Shown: piece by piece, positions 1 through 6,493 of the stretch
How the letters are laid out: every line of letters begins with the position of its first letter
How positions within the stretch are numbered: position 1 is the stretch's first letter
NCBI GenBank assembly: GCA_020443005.1
Contig: JAGRJA010000342.1
Coordinates: forward strand, 1 to 6,518
Length of the DNA stretch: 6,518 nt
DNA from: Pseudomonadales bacterium
GTDB lineage: Bacteria > Pseudomonadota > Gammaproteobacteria > Pseudomonadales > UBA7239
Reading direction: 5' to 3'
Position numbers and translations under genes: made by a program
The notes under the pieces: model-generated
What the model was told of the DNA's origin: nothing
The model's input: only the letters and a program-made list of their open reading frames with translations
Databases searched by the model: none

Positions 1-2049
1 AAGGTAATCGGAGCCATCTTTATCAAAACCAAGCGCCTCGAATACCGCTTGCGCCAGAACACTGTCGCTAAGATAGCCATCGGGTGCTTTTCGTGCTGCA
101 GCAAGGAGACTGGCTCGCAGCAATAGAATCTGGACAAAATCGTTGTAGTGACCGGCCTGCAATGAGGCGTCCTGCCGGTTATCTGTGAAGCCCAACAGCT
201 TTTTGGCGGCTTCTTCCAGATTGCTATCGCGCTCTAGCATATAACGCAGAGCTGAAATCGAAATAACAGTGGTTGCGGACGAACGACCTTCCCCACTTAG
301 GGAGGTGAGTCGCGTGGAATCTTTTCCGTGTGCAGTATGTGAAGTACCGCAACTTAGACAAAACCGAAAGCTTCCTGGAATAAACCAACCTTGCTCACCA
401 TCGTGGGAAACTTTGCCATCAGGCTTCACATACACATTCAGCGGCTTGATTTTTTTGTAGTTGCTTTTGAGTTTGTAATCGCCGTTCTTTTCTTCCAGCC
501 AATTCTCCGGAAATTTCTCCGGATTTTCGTCATCCCATTGCCGTTTTACATCGAAGGTGTAAAAGCCCCAATGGTTATCGTCTTCGTCGTTGTCTCTTTC
601 ACCAATATCCCTTGGATTCAATACCTGCTGACCATCTTCCAGCTCTAGCCAGACCGGGTGATATTCATGGCCACATTGACGACAAAAATGAAGGCTATAA
701 AACTTCTTGTTCCTGTCTCCAGGCAAATATTGCTGGCCACTTAAATCAAAGACTCGCGAGCCTTCAGGTGCCAAGGTAGAAAAGACATTGTTAGCGCCTG
801 AAACAAACTGGTGTAAGCGAAAGGCAAAAAGCGACTTCCCTGAGTCATCAACAGCTTTGTAGGCAGTTAGCAGGAACTGCTTGAGGCATTCTTCACAGGT
901 TTCCTGATCAATGCCGGAATCATCAGAGAGTTTAGCTGCAGCCCATTTGAGATTTTGGGGACGCGCCCTAACCCATCGCCCTTCTTCCTTGTTTAGCCCA
1001 AGCGTTAATTCTATCCAGCAAGAGACCGGATGCTCTCGAACTGCTTTGAATGAGTTGCCGTCAGGTATTGGTGACTGGATTGCTGCCGCAAGCTCATTTT
1101 TTCCAGGCTTATCGGTTCCCGGCGTCTGCCTCTGCAAGGATTCGGTAATAATGTTTTGTGGATCTACCGGGCTTCCAAACAGTTTACTGGCCACCTGCGC
1201 AACTGCACTATTGCGTGCTGCAAGATTGCCTTCACTGGCCATGGTTGCTGATGTACCAATGCACTGCACATCTGGGTTGAGCGCCTCTCTCACACGCCTG
1301 ACCAACATGGCCACATCGGCGCCTTGCCTGCCTCGATATGTGTGGAGCTCATCGAGAACAAGAAATTTCAAACCTTTAGCGGCCATCATCACGGAACGAT
1401 CGAGATCGTCCTGCCGTGTCATGAGAAGCTCAAGCATCATGAAGTTCGTTAGAATGATATCCGGAGGACACGCGGCCATCGCATGGCGCTCATCCTGACT
1501 CTCTTGCCCGGTATAACGGGCATATGTAACTGGCTTATCCGAGTAGTGACCTAAAAACTTATCCAGTTCTTCCAGCTGGGAATTCACCAAAGCGTTCATC
1601 GGGTAAATGATGATGGCTTTAATGGATGGCTTTTTATCAGACTGCTTCTGTTTCAGAACGGCATCGACAATAGGAAGAATATAAGACAGGGATTTACCGG
1701 AACCCGTGCCTGTTGTAAGAACATAGCTTTGACCCGACTGTGCTATACCGATAGCTTCTTGTTGATGCTTGTGAAGCTGGGCAGTTACGCCAACTGAAGA
1801 AGGGCTACGCCCGAAACGAAAAATGTTCGCACACTCTCTGTGCAATGTGCCATTAGAAACCAGGCTTTCTACATTGCCACCTTGCACGAAATGAGGGTTG
1901 AGCTGAATGAGCGGTGCCGGCCAATACTGACCGTCATCATATTTGGAATCGACAAACTCACGAATATCGGGTGCCTTGATTTTCGTGAAGCTGGTCGAGA
2001 AATTTCTGTAGTCTTGAATTATTGCGTCACGATATTCAAATACGTCCAC
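1..2049 (-). CDS. Large DEAD/DEAH-type superfamily II helicase, DruE-like, N-terminal 683 codons (3' end outside window)
   Basis: The reading frame is open from a GTG at 2047-2049 to base 1, so the gene is partial. Helicase motifs appear in order: LHKHQ at residues 92-96, Walker A TTGTGSGKS at 112-120, YPMNAL at 149-154, motif II DELH at 233-236 and motif III GTSAT at 265-269. CxxC pairs follow at 385-388, 456-459 (CRQCG) and 564-567 (CLSCG), suggesting zinc binding. FTDNRQDAS at 621-629 is typical of the DUF1998/MZB helicases found in defence islands, such as Druantia DruE, which usually run well beyond 1000 residues. The GTG start is chosen because an in-frame TAA directly precedes it and AGGGA lies 6 bases upstream (2056-2060). 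The expected role is ATP-driven nucleic-acid translocation in anti-phage defence, which is inferred. The helicase fold is near certain. The subfamily is less sure, because DISARM DrmA-like or unnamed defence helicases share these motifs and the C-terminal part is not visible. Confidence 0.9.
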   Translation of the reverse strand, partial: MDVFEYRDAIIQDYRNFSTSFTKIKAPDIREFVDSKYDDGQYWPAPLIQLNPHFVQGGNVESLVSNGTLHRECANIFRFGRSPSSVGVTAQLHKHQQEAIGIAQSGQSYVLTTGTGSGKSLSYILPIVDAVLKQKQSDKKPSIKAIIIYPMNALVNSQLEELDKFLGHYSDKPVTYARYTGQESQDERHAMAACPPDIILTNFMMLELLMTRQDDLDRSVMMAAKGLKFLVLDELHTYRGRQGADVAMLVRRVREALNPDVQCIGTSATMASEGNLAARNSAVAQVASKLFGSPVDPQNIITESLQRQTPGTDKPGKNELAAAIQSPIPDGNSFKAVREHPVSCWIELTLGLNKEEGRWVRARPQNLKWAAAKLSDDSGIDQETCEECLKQFLLTAYKAVDDSGKSLFAFRLHQFVSGANNVFSTLAPEGSRVFDLSGQQYLPGDRNKKFYSLHFCRQCGHEYHPVWLELEDGQQVLNPRDIGERDNDEDDNHWGFYTFDVKRQWDDENPEKFPENWLEEKNGDYKLKSNYKKIKPLNVYVKPDGKVSHDGEQGWFIPGSFRFCLSCGTSHTAHGKDSTRLTSLSGEGRSSATTVISISALRYMLERDSNLEEAAKKLLGFTDNRQDASLQAGHYNDFVQILLLRASLLAAARKAPDGYLSDSVLAQAVFEALGFDKDGSDYL

Positions 2050-2133
2050 TTACTATCCCTATTATTGTGCTTGAGTAACGGAGGCTTTTAGCCAATTAAG
2101 GAAGATGCCCAAATGGAGGTAACGACAAACTTC

Positions 2134-2153
2134 ATGTGCTGTAATGTACTGTA
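2134..2153. repeat. Tandem 10-bp direct repeat upstream of the helicase gene
   Basis: Two adjacent 10-mers, ATGTGCTGTA and ATGTACTGTA on the plus strand, differ at one position. They lie about 85 bases upstream of the helicase GTG in the 156-base gap between the HNH pseudogene and the helicase. One-helical-turn phasing would suit a regulator binding twice on the same DNA face, but a repeat this short could occur by chance. I see no convincing sigma-70 promoter pair nearby. GATAAT on the minus strand, upstream of the repeats, is a possible -10 element without a good -35. Confidence 0.35.
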
Positions 2154-2205
2154 AGCCCCCACATTATCCAAGACTAATACTTAATAGATTTATTACCACG
2201 CAGAT

Positions 2206-2550
2206 TCATCTACCCCTGAAAATCACCTGATGCCACTTACCTTTCCTTACACGCTTCAAGACATGGTGGCGATAACCTTGTGGCGGCAAGGGCACTGGCC
2301 GCTTGTGCCGCTTTCGATTGCAGTAGGCACAGGCTGCAACAATATTATCAGCCGTATCCTCGCCCCCGTCCTGTCGTGCCTGCAAGTGCTCGGCTGTACA
2401 CTGTAAAAGACTAGCCTGCCGGGTCGTTAAACGGTATTGGCGGGCAAAGGACTCCACTGCCCCGTCTACCCACATCGGGCGCTGGCAATAGAAGCAAAGG
2501 AAGTGCTGGTGATGTGCTGCCTATAAACGCAGCTGTCTGAGTGAAGCCAT
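2206..2550 (-). pseudogene. HNH endonuclease gene interrupted by an in-frame amber codon
   Basis: From ATG 2548-2550 the frame reads MASLRQLRL, then TAG at 2521-2523 (codon 10), then continues open to TGA at 2206-2208. The resumed frame carries a complete small HNH nuclease. It has a CFYC zinc knuckle (C19, C22), then TAEHLQARQDGG with the first catalytic-region His (H55), N69, CAYC (C74, C77) and the closing His (H82), with a basic tail. The intact product would be about 114 residues, a normal length for stand-alone HNH proteins, and would cut or nick DNA. No start codon lies between the amber and the CFYC pair. The next in-frame ATG (2473-2475) would give an 89-residue product lacking half of the zinc site. 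The spacing suggests CAG to TAG at codon 10, which is inferred. The 174 bases separating it from the YfjJ-like gene show no confident feature. A sequencing error or amber suppression could also explain the TAG. Confidence 0.8.
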
Positions 2551-2557
2551 GATCGAT

Positions 2558-2562
2558 CTCCT
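2558..2562 (-). promoter_or_regulatory. Strong ribosome binding site for the interrupted HNH gene
   Basis: AGGAG on the minus strand stands 7 bases before ATG 2548-2550. This near-ideal site shows that translation was meant to begin upstream of the amber codon and not at the internal ATG at 2473-2475. It is the main evidence that the short downstream reading frame is a fragment of a longer gene. Confidence 0.7.
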
Positions 2563-2724
2563 GTCAGTTCATAAACAATGATTTCTTCAATCACGGCCTA
2601 TGATCCTTAAACGGGAATCATGGCTGCCTGCCCTGTCGGAACAGACAAACACCGGTCGGTGGAGCGGAGGTAAATTCACGCTCAGGAACAATCTACCCTA
2701 CTCACCCCGCTTTCGTAAAGTCTT

Positions 2725-3840
2725 CTACTCTAAGCCCTGCCCGCATTCATAATGCCAGTCCGGCAAACGCTGTGGGGGCCTGCCCTGCAGGGTTTCACGT
2801 GAAGGTGCCAAGCCAGTGCCATAGCTGCGACGCCCTGTCGGCTTCATCCGCAAATACTGGCTCTCCTTGGCCAGGTACTGCAGGCTTGCAATGGTATTCA
2901 GGCAGCTCACTCCATCCAGCCGGTCAATGACACCGATACCCAGACGATTCGGGTCATACTGCTCCTTGTGGGCATTGCAGATATTAGCCTTGCCCATCCC
3001 GCCAGTGATCTCCTGCACCCAGACATCCGCAATGGCAAAGCCTTTAGTCGCATCCCGACAGACACGCGAACCATCAAAGCAGAAGGCGGTATGCAGGTGA
3101 TAGCCCTGGTGCTTGCCCTGCTCCAGTGCCCAGACATAACCGGTCAGGTGTTCAAATACGGGATGCCAGTCTTTCAGGTAGAGCAATTGATCCAGGTGCT
3201 GGTAAACGGTATCAATGGAAAGCCTCGCCTGCTCCCGCTTGTGGTAGGACAGATCTACCCGTACAACGGTAGTACGGGCATAGTGCTTGAGGATTTTCTC
3301 AACCAACATCCCCGTGGCTCTTGTGCGCTCGCCAGACTCCCACCGACGGTCACTGGCCGCCCGTCGAAACCAGCCCTCCCCTGCACACATCCTCAGCTTG
3401 CGCACGATATCGTTCAGATGCTCTGCTGTCGCCCCATCCAGTGGAATATCTTTCTGGGAGAGCAAGGGTAATGACACCCCATAGATACTCGTGATCAGCC
3501 AGCAGCTGTGTAAGAAGGCACAGAGCTTTTCAGAGTATTCGTGGTAACTGTCAAAGAATCCCAGAAGACCTATCACTTCCCGTAGCCGTTTCCCCAAAGG
3601 GGTTGCATGCACCACAGGCTGCCAGGGAGAGGATGGTAAGCATTGATACGGTAAAGCCTCGTTTTTCAGAACCCGATCTACAAAAGATTCAATCAGGATA
3701 CAGGCCCGGCTTTGGCCAATCAGTTCTCCCTCCAGTTTTTTGCCTTTATGCAGTACCCCTGGATCAGCGGGTCGGTGAAAGGCTGTAATCAGGTCATAAC
3801 GGGTCGCCGCTTGAGGCGGCTCCCAGAAGTCAGTTTGCAT
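2725..3840 (-). CDS. YfjJ / inovirus Gp2 family protein (YagK_YfjJ_C domain), putative HUH-like replication initiator
   Basis: This 371-residue protein carries a C-terminal YagK/YfjJ-type domain at about residues 180-335. VVRVDLSYH at 192-200 forms a likely core beta strand. GYHLHTAFCFDG at 246-257 holds an HxH pair (H248, H250) like the metal-binding motif of HUH rolling-circle initiators. QYLAKESQYLR at 321-331 offers tyrosines Y322 and Y329 with K325 in the position expected for a nicking Tyr motif. Members occur in filamentous phages (Gp2) and in CP4-57-type islands (YfjJ, YagK). Residues 1-180 are not recognised and make the protein longer than E. coli YfjJ. The ATG at 3838-3840 is preferred over the upstream TTG at 3871-3873 because GAGGG lies 7 bases before it. 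A long non-coding leader precedes it and the interrupted HNH gene follows on the same strand. Family membership is likely. Nicking activity is inferred from motifs and not established. Confidence 0.85.
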   Translation of the reverse strand: MQTDFWEPPQAATRYDLITAFHRPADPGVLHKGKKLEGELIGQSRACILIESFVDRVLKNEALPYQCLPSSPWQPVVHATPLGKRLREVIGLLGFFDSYHEYSEKLCAFLHSCWLITSIYGVSLPLLSQKDIPLDGATAEHLNDIVRKLRMCAGEGWFRRAASDRRWESGERTRATGMLVEKILKHYARTTVVRVDLSYHKREQARLSIDTVYQHLDQLLYLKDWHPVFEHLTGYVWALEQGKHQGYHLHTAFCFDGSRVCRDATKGFAIADVWVQEITGGMGKANICNAHKEQYDPNRLGIGVIDRLDGVSCLNTIASLQYLAKESQYLRMKPTGRRSYGTGLAPSRETLQGRPPQRLPDWHYECGQGLE

Positions 3841-3847
3841 GGTAATA

Positions 3848-3852
3848 CCCTC
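3848..3852 (-). promoter_or_regulatory. Ribosome binding site fixing the start of the YfjJ-like gene
   Basis: GAGGG on the minus strand is 7 bases before ATG 3838-3840. The longer in-frame candidate start, TTG at 3871-3873, has a C/A/T-rich upstream sequence with no comparable site. The ATG is therefore the supported start. Confidence 0.6.
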
Positions 3853-3900
3853 ATTGCGTTTGCTACATAGCAATAAGGCGATTTGTATTTTTTTATGCCG

Positions 3901-4190
3901 TCAGTTGGTGGTGTTTGAAATGAATGGATACTGGTTTTGAGATGTGGGAAATCGAGATAGTGGCATTACAGGAATTGGGAAGTTGAGGAATATATTGTGT
4001 GGGTTTGCAGGAAGGAGGATTTTGGAGAAAGAGAATTAAAAGTGTAGGCAAACTGGAAAGTATGGGTGGAGTTTAGATTGGCCTGTATGCAGAGCGGAAT
4101 GGATGGTACGTAGATTGGAATGTTATGGGGTATAAGACTGGAGAGATTTGAAGTGTGTATGTGTAATGTGTATGTATATATAAACTAATG
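3901..4190 (-). promoter_or_regulatory. Extremely C-rich, G-poor leader block upstream of the YfjJ-like gene (candidate Rho-utilisation region)
   Basis: My hand count over these 290 bases gives 98 G and 15 C on the plus strand, a skew near 0.7. RNA made from the minus strand toward the YfjJ-like gene would therefore be about a third C and only about 5% G, with many YC dinucleotides and little stable structure. Such C>G stretches of unstructured RNA are the known hallmark of Rho-utilisation sites, so a Rho-dependent attenuator controlling the YfjJ-like gene is a reasonable reading. The asymmetry could instead mark a single-stranded replication or transfer region. It ends near the Shine-Dalgarno sequence of that gene. 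There is no good coding potential. Composition is directly seen; function is inferred. Confidence 0.5.
4153..4182. other. Alternating purine-pyrimidine tract with a 9-bp direct repeat
   Basis: Bases 4153-4165 and 4166-4182 are two perfect alternating purine-pyrimidine runs (13 and 17 bases) that meet at one A-A step. TGTGTATGT occurs twice, at 4154-4162 and 4167-4175, and the second run ends in TATATATA. Such DNA melts easily and may adopt unusual helical forms, so it could be an unwinding element of an origin. The TATATA on the minus strand could also be a -10 element for the YfjJ-like gene, though no good -35 is seen. Confidence 0.4.
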
Positions 4191-4345
4191 CAGAATCAGT
4201 CGCAGCAATTCAGAAACTGGCAGCCCTTATTAGACCTGAAGGGAAGACATCGTATGCCGAAAACGAACTCCTTGAAGTTAGCTGAGATTACTTGTACGAG
4301 AACGTCCAATTTTCAGTTTTTTTTAGGTGGTGTATTTTTTTATAC

Positions 4346-4374
4346 GCTATTTCCGCTACGGTAGCGGAAATAGC
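4346..4374. repeat. Perfect 29-bp palindrome (14-bp arms around one base)
   Basis: GCTATTTCCGCTAC at 4346-4359 is followed by a single G (4360) and then its exact reverse complement, GTAGCGGAAATAGC, at 4361-4374. As a folded strand it would form at least a 12-bp stem with a 5-base loop. It is a poor intrinsic terminator in either direction: after the stem the plus strand continues AGCCTTTTGA and the minus strand continues GTATAAAAAAA. Directly to its left, GTAT-T6-ATAC (4332-4345) is a second, smaller inverted repeat. Plausible roles are an operator for a dimeric regulator or a hairpin origin for the putative initiator encoded downstream. Confidence 0.75.
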
Positions 4375-4507
4375 AGCCTTTTGAGCCAAACCCTAGCCAC
4401 TTGCTTTCTCTTGATGCACCAATTCAGGTCGCAGGACGACCACAACAGATCACAGATTCGAGCATCACCAAGAAAACCCAAATAAAATGATTGACAGAGA
4501 ATAAACC

Positions 4508-4535
4508 AAAAAAAAGGCCGTCAAGCGACGGCCTT
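4508..4535 (-). terminator. Intrinsic (Rho-independent) terminator of the AlpA-YfjI operon
   Basis: On the minus strand, AAGGCCGTC pairs perfectly with GACGGCCTT (9 bp, positions 4514-4535) around a GCTT loop, and a run of eight T (4508-4515) overlaps the end of the stem. It begins 19 bases past the stop of the YfjI-like gene. It separates that operon from the YfjJ-like gene, which therefore needs its own promoter in the gap or read-through. Confidence 0.9.
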
Positions 4536-4554
4536 AAAATCACCACTGATCGAA

Positions 4555-6099
4555 CTAGCGGAGTGTAGCGGTCGGCGTACCCATAAAGTTGAGCGCTATG
4601 CCGGGGTACAGGTCCACGCACTCACCGGTTCCCTTGCCATGGGGAACCAATGCAATGAGACCCTTTAGCAGCAAGACATCCAGTGCTCTTTCTACCCGCT
4701 TGGGCGTTCGCATGGAATTGGGGCCATAACGCACGATTCGAGGTTTATTGATAAAGCGATAGATTCCCTGATTCTTGAAGCCCAATAACCAGGGCCACAA
4801 GCGCTCTGCATCCGCATTGGCATCCACCTCTGGATCGGGCACGAACAGGCTCAAAAAAGAGAGTGTCGACTGGAGGCAGATAGGCAACACCCCATTGACA
4901 GTTCGCACCGAGATGTCACCCGAAAAACCCTCGAAGTGATGCAACAGAGCTGAGAGGCGAGCCAGGTTCTCGATGACTTTTGCCACATGGTCTTTCGCAC
5001 CTTCAAGGATTTCACCCTTTCGCGTAGCTACCTGATAGATACGCTTGATCTCTATCAAACGACGGGTTGCCTCTGGCGTGAAGCCAATGTCCTTGGGACT
5101 GAATCCCGGGTCATAGAATCCATCGCGCATTTCTTGCAGAAGCTCCGCTATACGCGCGTTGAAAACCCGTGTGTGTTCAGTATGTACCGTAATCTTATCG
5201 GGATCACGCTGATCCTGAAAAGAAGGCCCATCAAACACCACCCCTCTGGCCGGAAGACCCACACCTCGTATGTCCTCACCAATTTTAAGCATCATCTGCT
5301 CATGCTTTGATGGTTGGGTCATTATCAAAAGGGATAACTGTGCGTCCAGCTCATAACTGTTTTCATTCGCTCGGTCTATGGTCAATGTCTCACCACTGTA
5401 GAGTGAACAAAGCTTCGCGCCATCCTCACGAATCAGCTTGCTGTTTGTGACAATGCTGCCTTCAGTTGACTTAAGAATCGCTGAGGGAAATCCACTGTTC
5501 AACCCGCCAAAACAGGCTGAACTGGTCGTGTCTTGATAAATCAACTTAATCTGGATGGGTTTTACAGGCTCCACTTGCAGATGTGCAACCAGCTCGGCCT
5601 CAATCTTATCGACAGCATGTCCATATCGCACAGCTTTTTTTCGTCGTGAGCGAAGTCCTTGTAACTTGTCATCCCACAGCATCATGTCGTGTTTGTACAA
5701 TGCGTTGCGTTCCTTAAAACACTGTTTTTCTTCAGCATGAAATGCCTTCACTGCTTCAAATAACAGGTCTTCAACCGGTGTTTTACCCTCGCCCGACAAT
5801 GCAACACAATAAATAATCAATGAAGGGTGTACCTGATTACCCAAGGCTTCCGGTATTCGCACTTTTATTGACCACTGAGAGGCAACTGCCAACGCTGCCA
5901 GACCAGCGGGAATCACGAGCCAGTGCCCTACCTGAATGCGCTCTGCCACTTCACTCATGGCATGCTGGAATTTAGGAAAAGGCATACAGCTTAGCGGATT
6001 TTGCTGGTAATACCCGGAGCTTAAAACCCCTGGGTATCCCATCGCCGACATAAACTGCTCCAACTTGCAGGCTTCTTCAGAGTTTGCTTGAATCTTCAT
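4555..6099 (-). CDS. YfjI-like protein, DUF3987-type P-loop ATPase of a mobile element
   Basis: This complete 514-residue protein matches the YfjI / DUF3987 family, found in phages and CP4-57-like islands and thought to act in element replication as a primase- or helicase-like ATPase. A Walker A loop SGEGKTP lies at 102-108 (K106, T107). A basic coiled segment is at about 120-170. IYQDTTSSACFGGL at 187-200 and STEGS at 211-215 match the conserved region holding the acidic Walker B-like position, here E213. LSLLIMTQP at 256-264 and GVGLPARG at 279-286, with a possible arginine finger R285, follow. The last 70 or so residues look like a winged helix (RTPKRVERALDVLLLKGLIALV region). The ATG is 1 base after the AlpA stop and has GAGGG 8 bases upstream (6108-6112), so the two genes are co-transcribed and probably translationally coupled. 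Family assignment is fairly secure. The exact enzymatic step is unknown. Confidence 0.85.
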   Translation of the reverse strand: MKIQANSEEACKLEQFMSAMGYPGVLSSGYYQQNPLSCMPFPKFQHAMSEVAERIQVGHWLVIPAGLAALAVASQWSIKVRIPEALGNQVHPSLIIYCVALSGEGKTPVEDLLFEAVKAFHAEEKQCFKERNALYKHDMMLWDDKLQGLRSRRKKAVRYGHAVDKIEAELVAHLQVEPVKPIQIKLIYQDTTSSACFGGLNSGFPSAILKSTEGSIVTNSKLIREDGAKLCSLYSGETLTIDRANENSYELDAQLSLLIMTQPSKHEQMMLKIGEDIRGVGLPARGVVFDGPSFQDQRDPDKITVHTEHTRVFNARIAELLQEMRDGFYDPGFSPKDIGFTPEATRRLIEIKRIYQVATRKGEILEGAKDHVAKVIENLARLSALLHHFEGFSGDISVRTVNGVLPICLQSTLSFLSLFVPDPEVDANADAERLWPWLLGFKNQGIYRFINKPRIVRYGPNSMRTPKRVERALDVLLLKGLIALVPHGKGTGECVDLYPGIALNFMGTPTATLR

Positions 6100-6100
6100 C

Positions 6101-6493
6101 TTATCGACCCTCTACTGCAGACTTGTTTTCTACCCAAGACAAAGCTTCATCCAAACGCCAGCCAACCGATTTGACACCCAAGCTATATTTCTTGGGTAAG
6201 GTAGCGTCATATCGAGGACTTTTGGGGTTCGACCAGTCATAGTAGCTACTGCGTGAAATGCCAAGAATCTCCAATAAGCGTGGCAAACGAATCATTCGGA
6301 TGGTTTCTACCGGTAACGTAGTAACGCATTTACCCTCATCGACTTTTTCCTCAGGAAGATCAGCCGCCACCGTAACCGCTTTGCTTTCAGGCAGAACAGG
6401 AATGGGAGCATCGTCACCCACATGCGCGTCAGAACTCAAATCAAAATCCTCTCGTTTGACATATTTCCGTCGTGGACGTTGCGTTACGATCAC
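6101..6493 (-). CDS. alpA: AlpA family DNA-binding regulator with N-terminal extension (start uncertain)
   Basis: The C-terminal half is a typical AlpA/MerR-like winged helix-turn-helix: IRLPRLLEILGISRSSYYDW at residues 68-87 and the wing GVKSVGWRLDEALSWVE at 106-122. AlpA proteins bind DNA, and in CP4-57 AlpA raises integrase expression to promote excision, so an excision or early-gene control role is likely. A usual AlpA is about 70 residues. Here about 66 extra residues precede the domain, with a basic start (RPRRKYVKRE) and then an acidic, low-order stretch. The GTG at 6491-6493 is only the first start codon visible in the window. It lacks a clear ribosome binding site, and the frame stays open (KSSPQKKT) to base 6518, so the true start may lie just outside. 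An internal ATG at residue 67 would give a minimal AlpA. The integrase gene expected nearby is not in view. Confidence 0.85.
   Translation of the reverse strand: MIVTQRPRRKYVKREDFDLSSDAHVGDDAPIPVLPESKAVTVAADLPEEKVDEGKCVTTLPVETIRMIRLPRLLEILGISRSSYYDWSNPKSPRYDATLPKKYSLGVKSVGWRLDEALSWVENKSAVEGR

Larger units (their letters stand above)
3841..4554. other. Gene-free region between the YfjJ-like and YfjI-like genes
   Basis: About 714 bases contain no supportable gene on either strand. Reading down the minus strand from 4554 it holds: the terminator of the upstream operon (4508-4535), an unremarkable stretch, the 29-base palindrome at 4346-4374 beside T-runs, a mixed-composition stretch at about 4190-4330 in which I see nothing, an alternating purine-pyrimidine tract (4153-4182), and the strongly asymmetric block at 3901-4190. 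The position, between an ATPase gene and a putative initiator gene in a mobile element, suits a replication origin and/or a regulated leader; this is inference. Confidence 0.6.

Noticed and set aside
911..1498. 195-residue plus-strand open frame (and smaller ones at 269-460, 391-648 and 1840-2091)
   Set aside because: They lie opposite the helicase gene, whose minus-strand frame carries all conserved motifs. Their translations show no recognisable domain.
2466..2594. 42-codon minus-strand frame from a GTG overlapping the start of the HNH pseudogene
   Set aside because: AAGGA lies at an acceptable distance upstream, but the product is unrecognised and most of it is out of frame with the HNH coding sequence it overlaps.
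2968..3471. 167-residue plus-strand open frame inside the YfjJ-like gene
   Set aside because: Antisense shadow; the minus-strand product has a recognisable family domain and a good ribosome binding site, and this one has neither.
3901..3966. 21-residue minus-strand leader peptide candidate in the skewed block
   Set aside because: It has an ATG and a TGA but no ribosome binding site, and long open frames arise easily in G-poor sequence where TAG and TGA are rare.
4010..4035. Strong plus-strand AGGAGG suggesting a small gene
   Set aside because: No ATG or GTG at a suitable distance; the TTG that follows opens a frame ending after a few codons. The purine richness is part of the general skew.
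4346..4374. The palindrome as an intrinsic terminator
   Set aside because: No T-tract follows the stem directly on either strand, and a much better terminator for the operon already exists at 4508-4535.
4424..4621. 65-residue minus-strand frame overlapping the end of the YfjI-like gene
   Set aside because: It would run through the intrinsic terminator at 4508-4535, overlaps the YfjI-like gene out of frame and shows no family resemblance.
4987..5310. 107-residue plus-strand frame within the YfjI-like gene (also one at 5555-5740)
   Set aside because: Antisense to a well-supported conserved gene; no motif or start signal.
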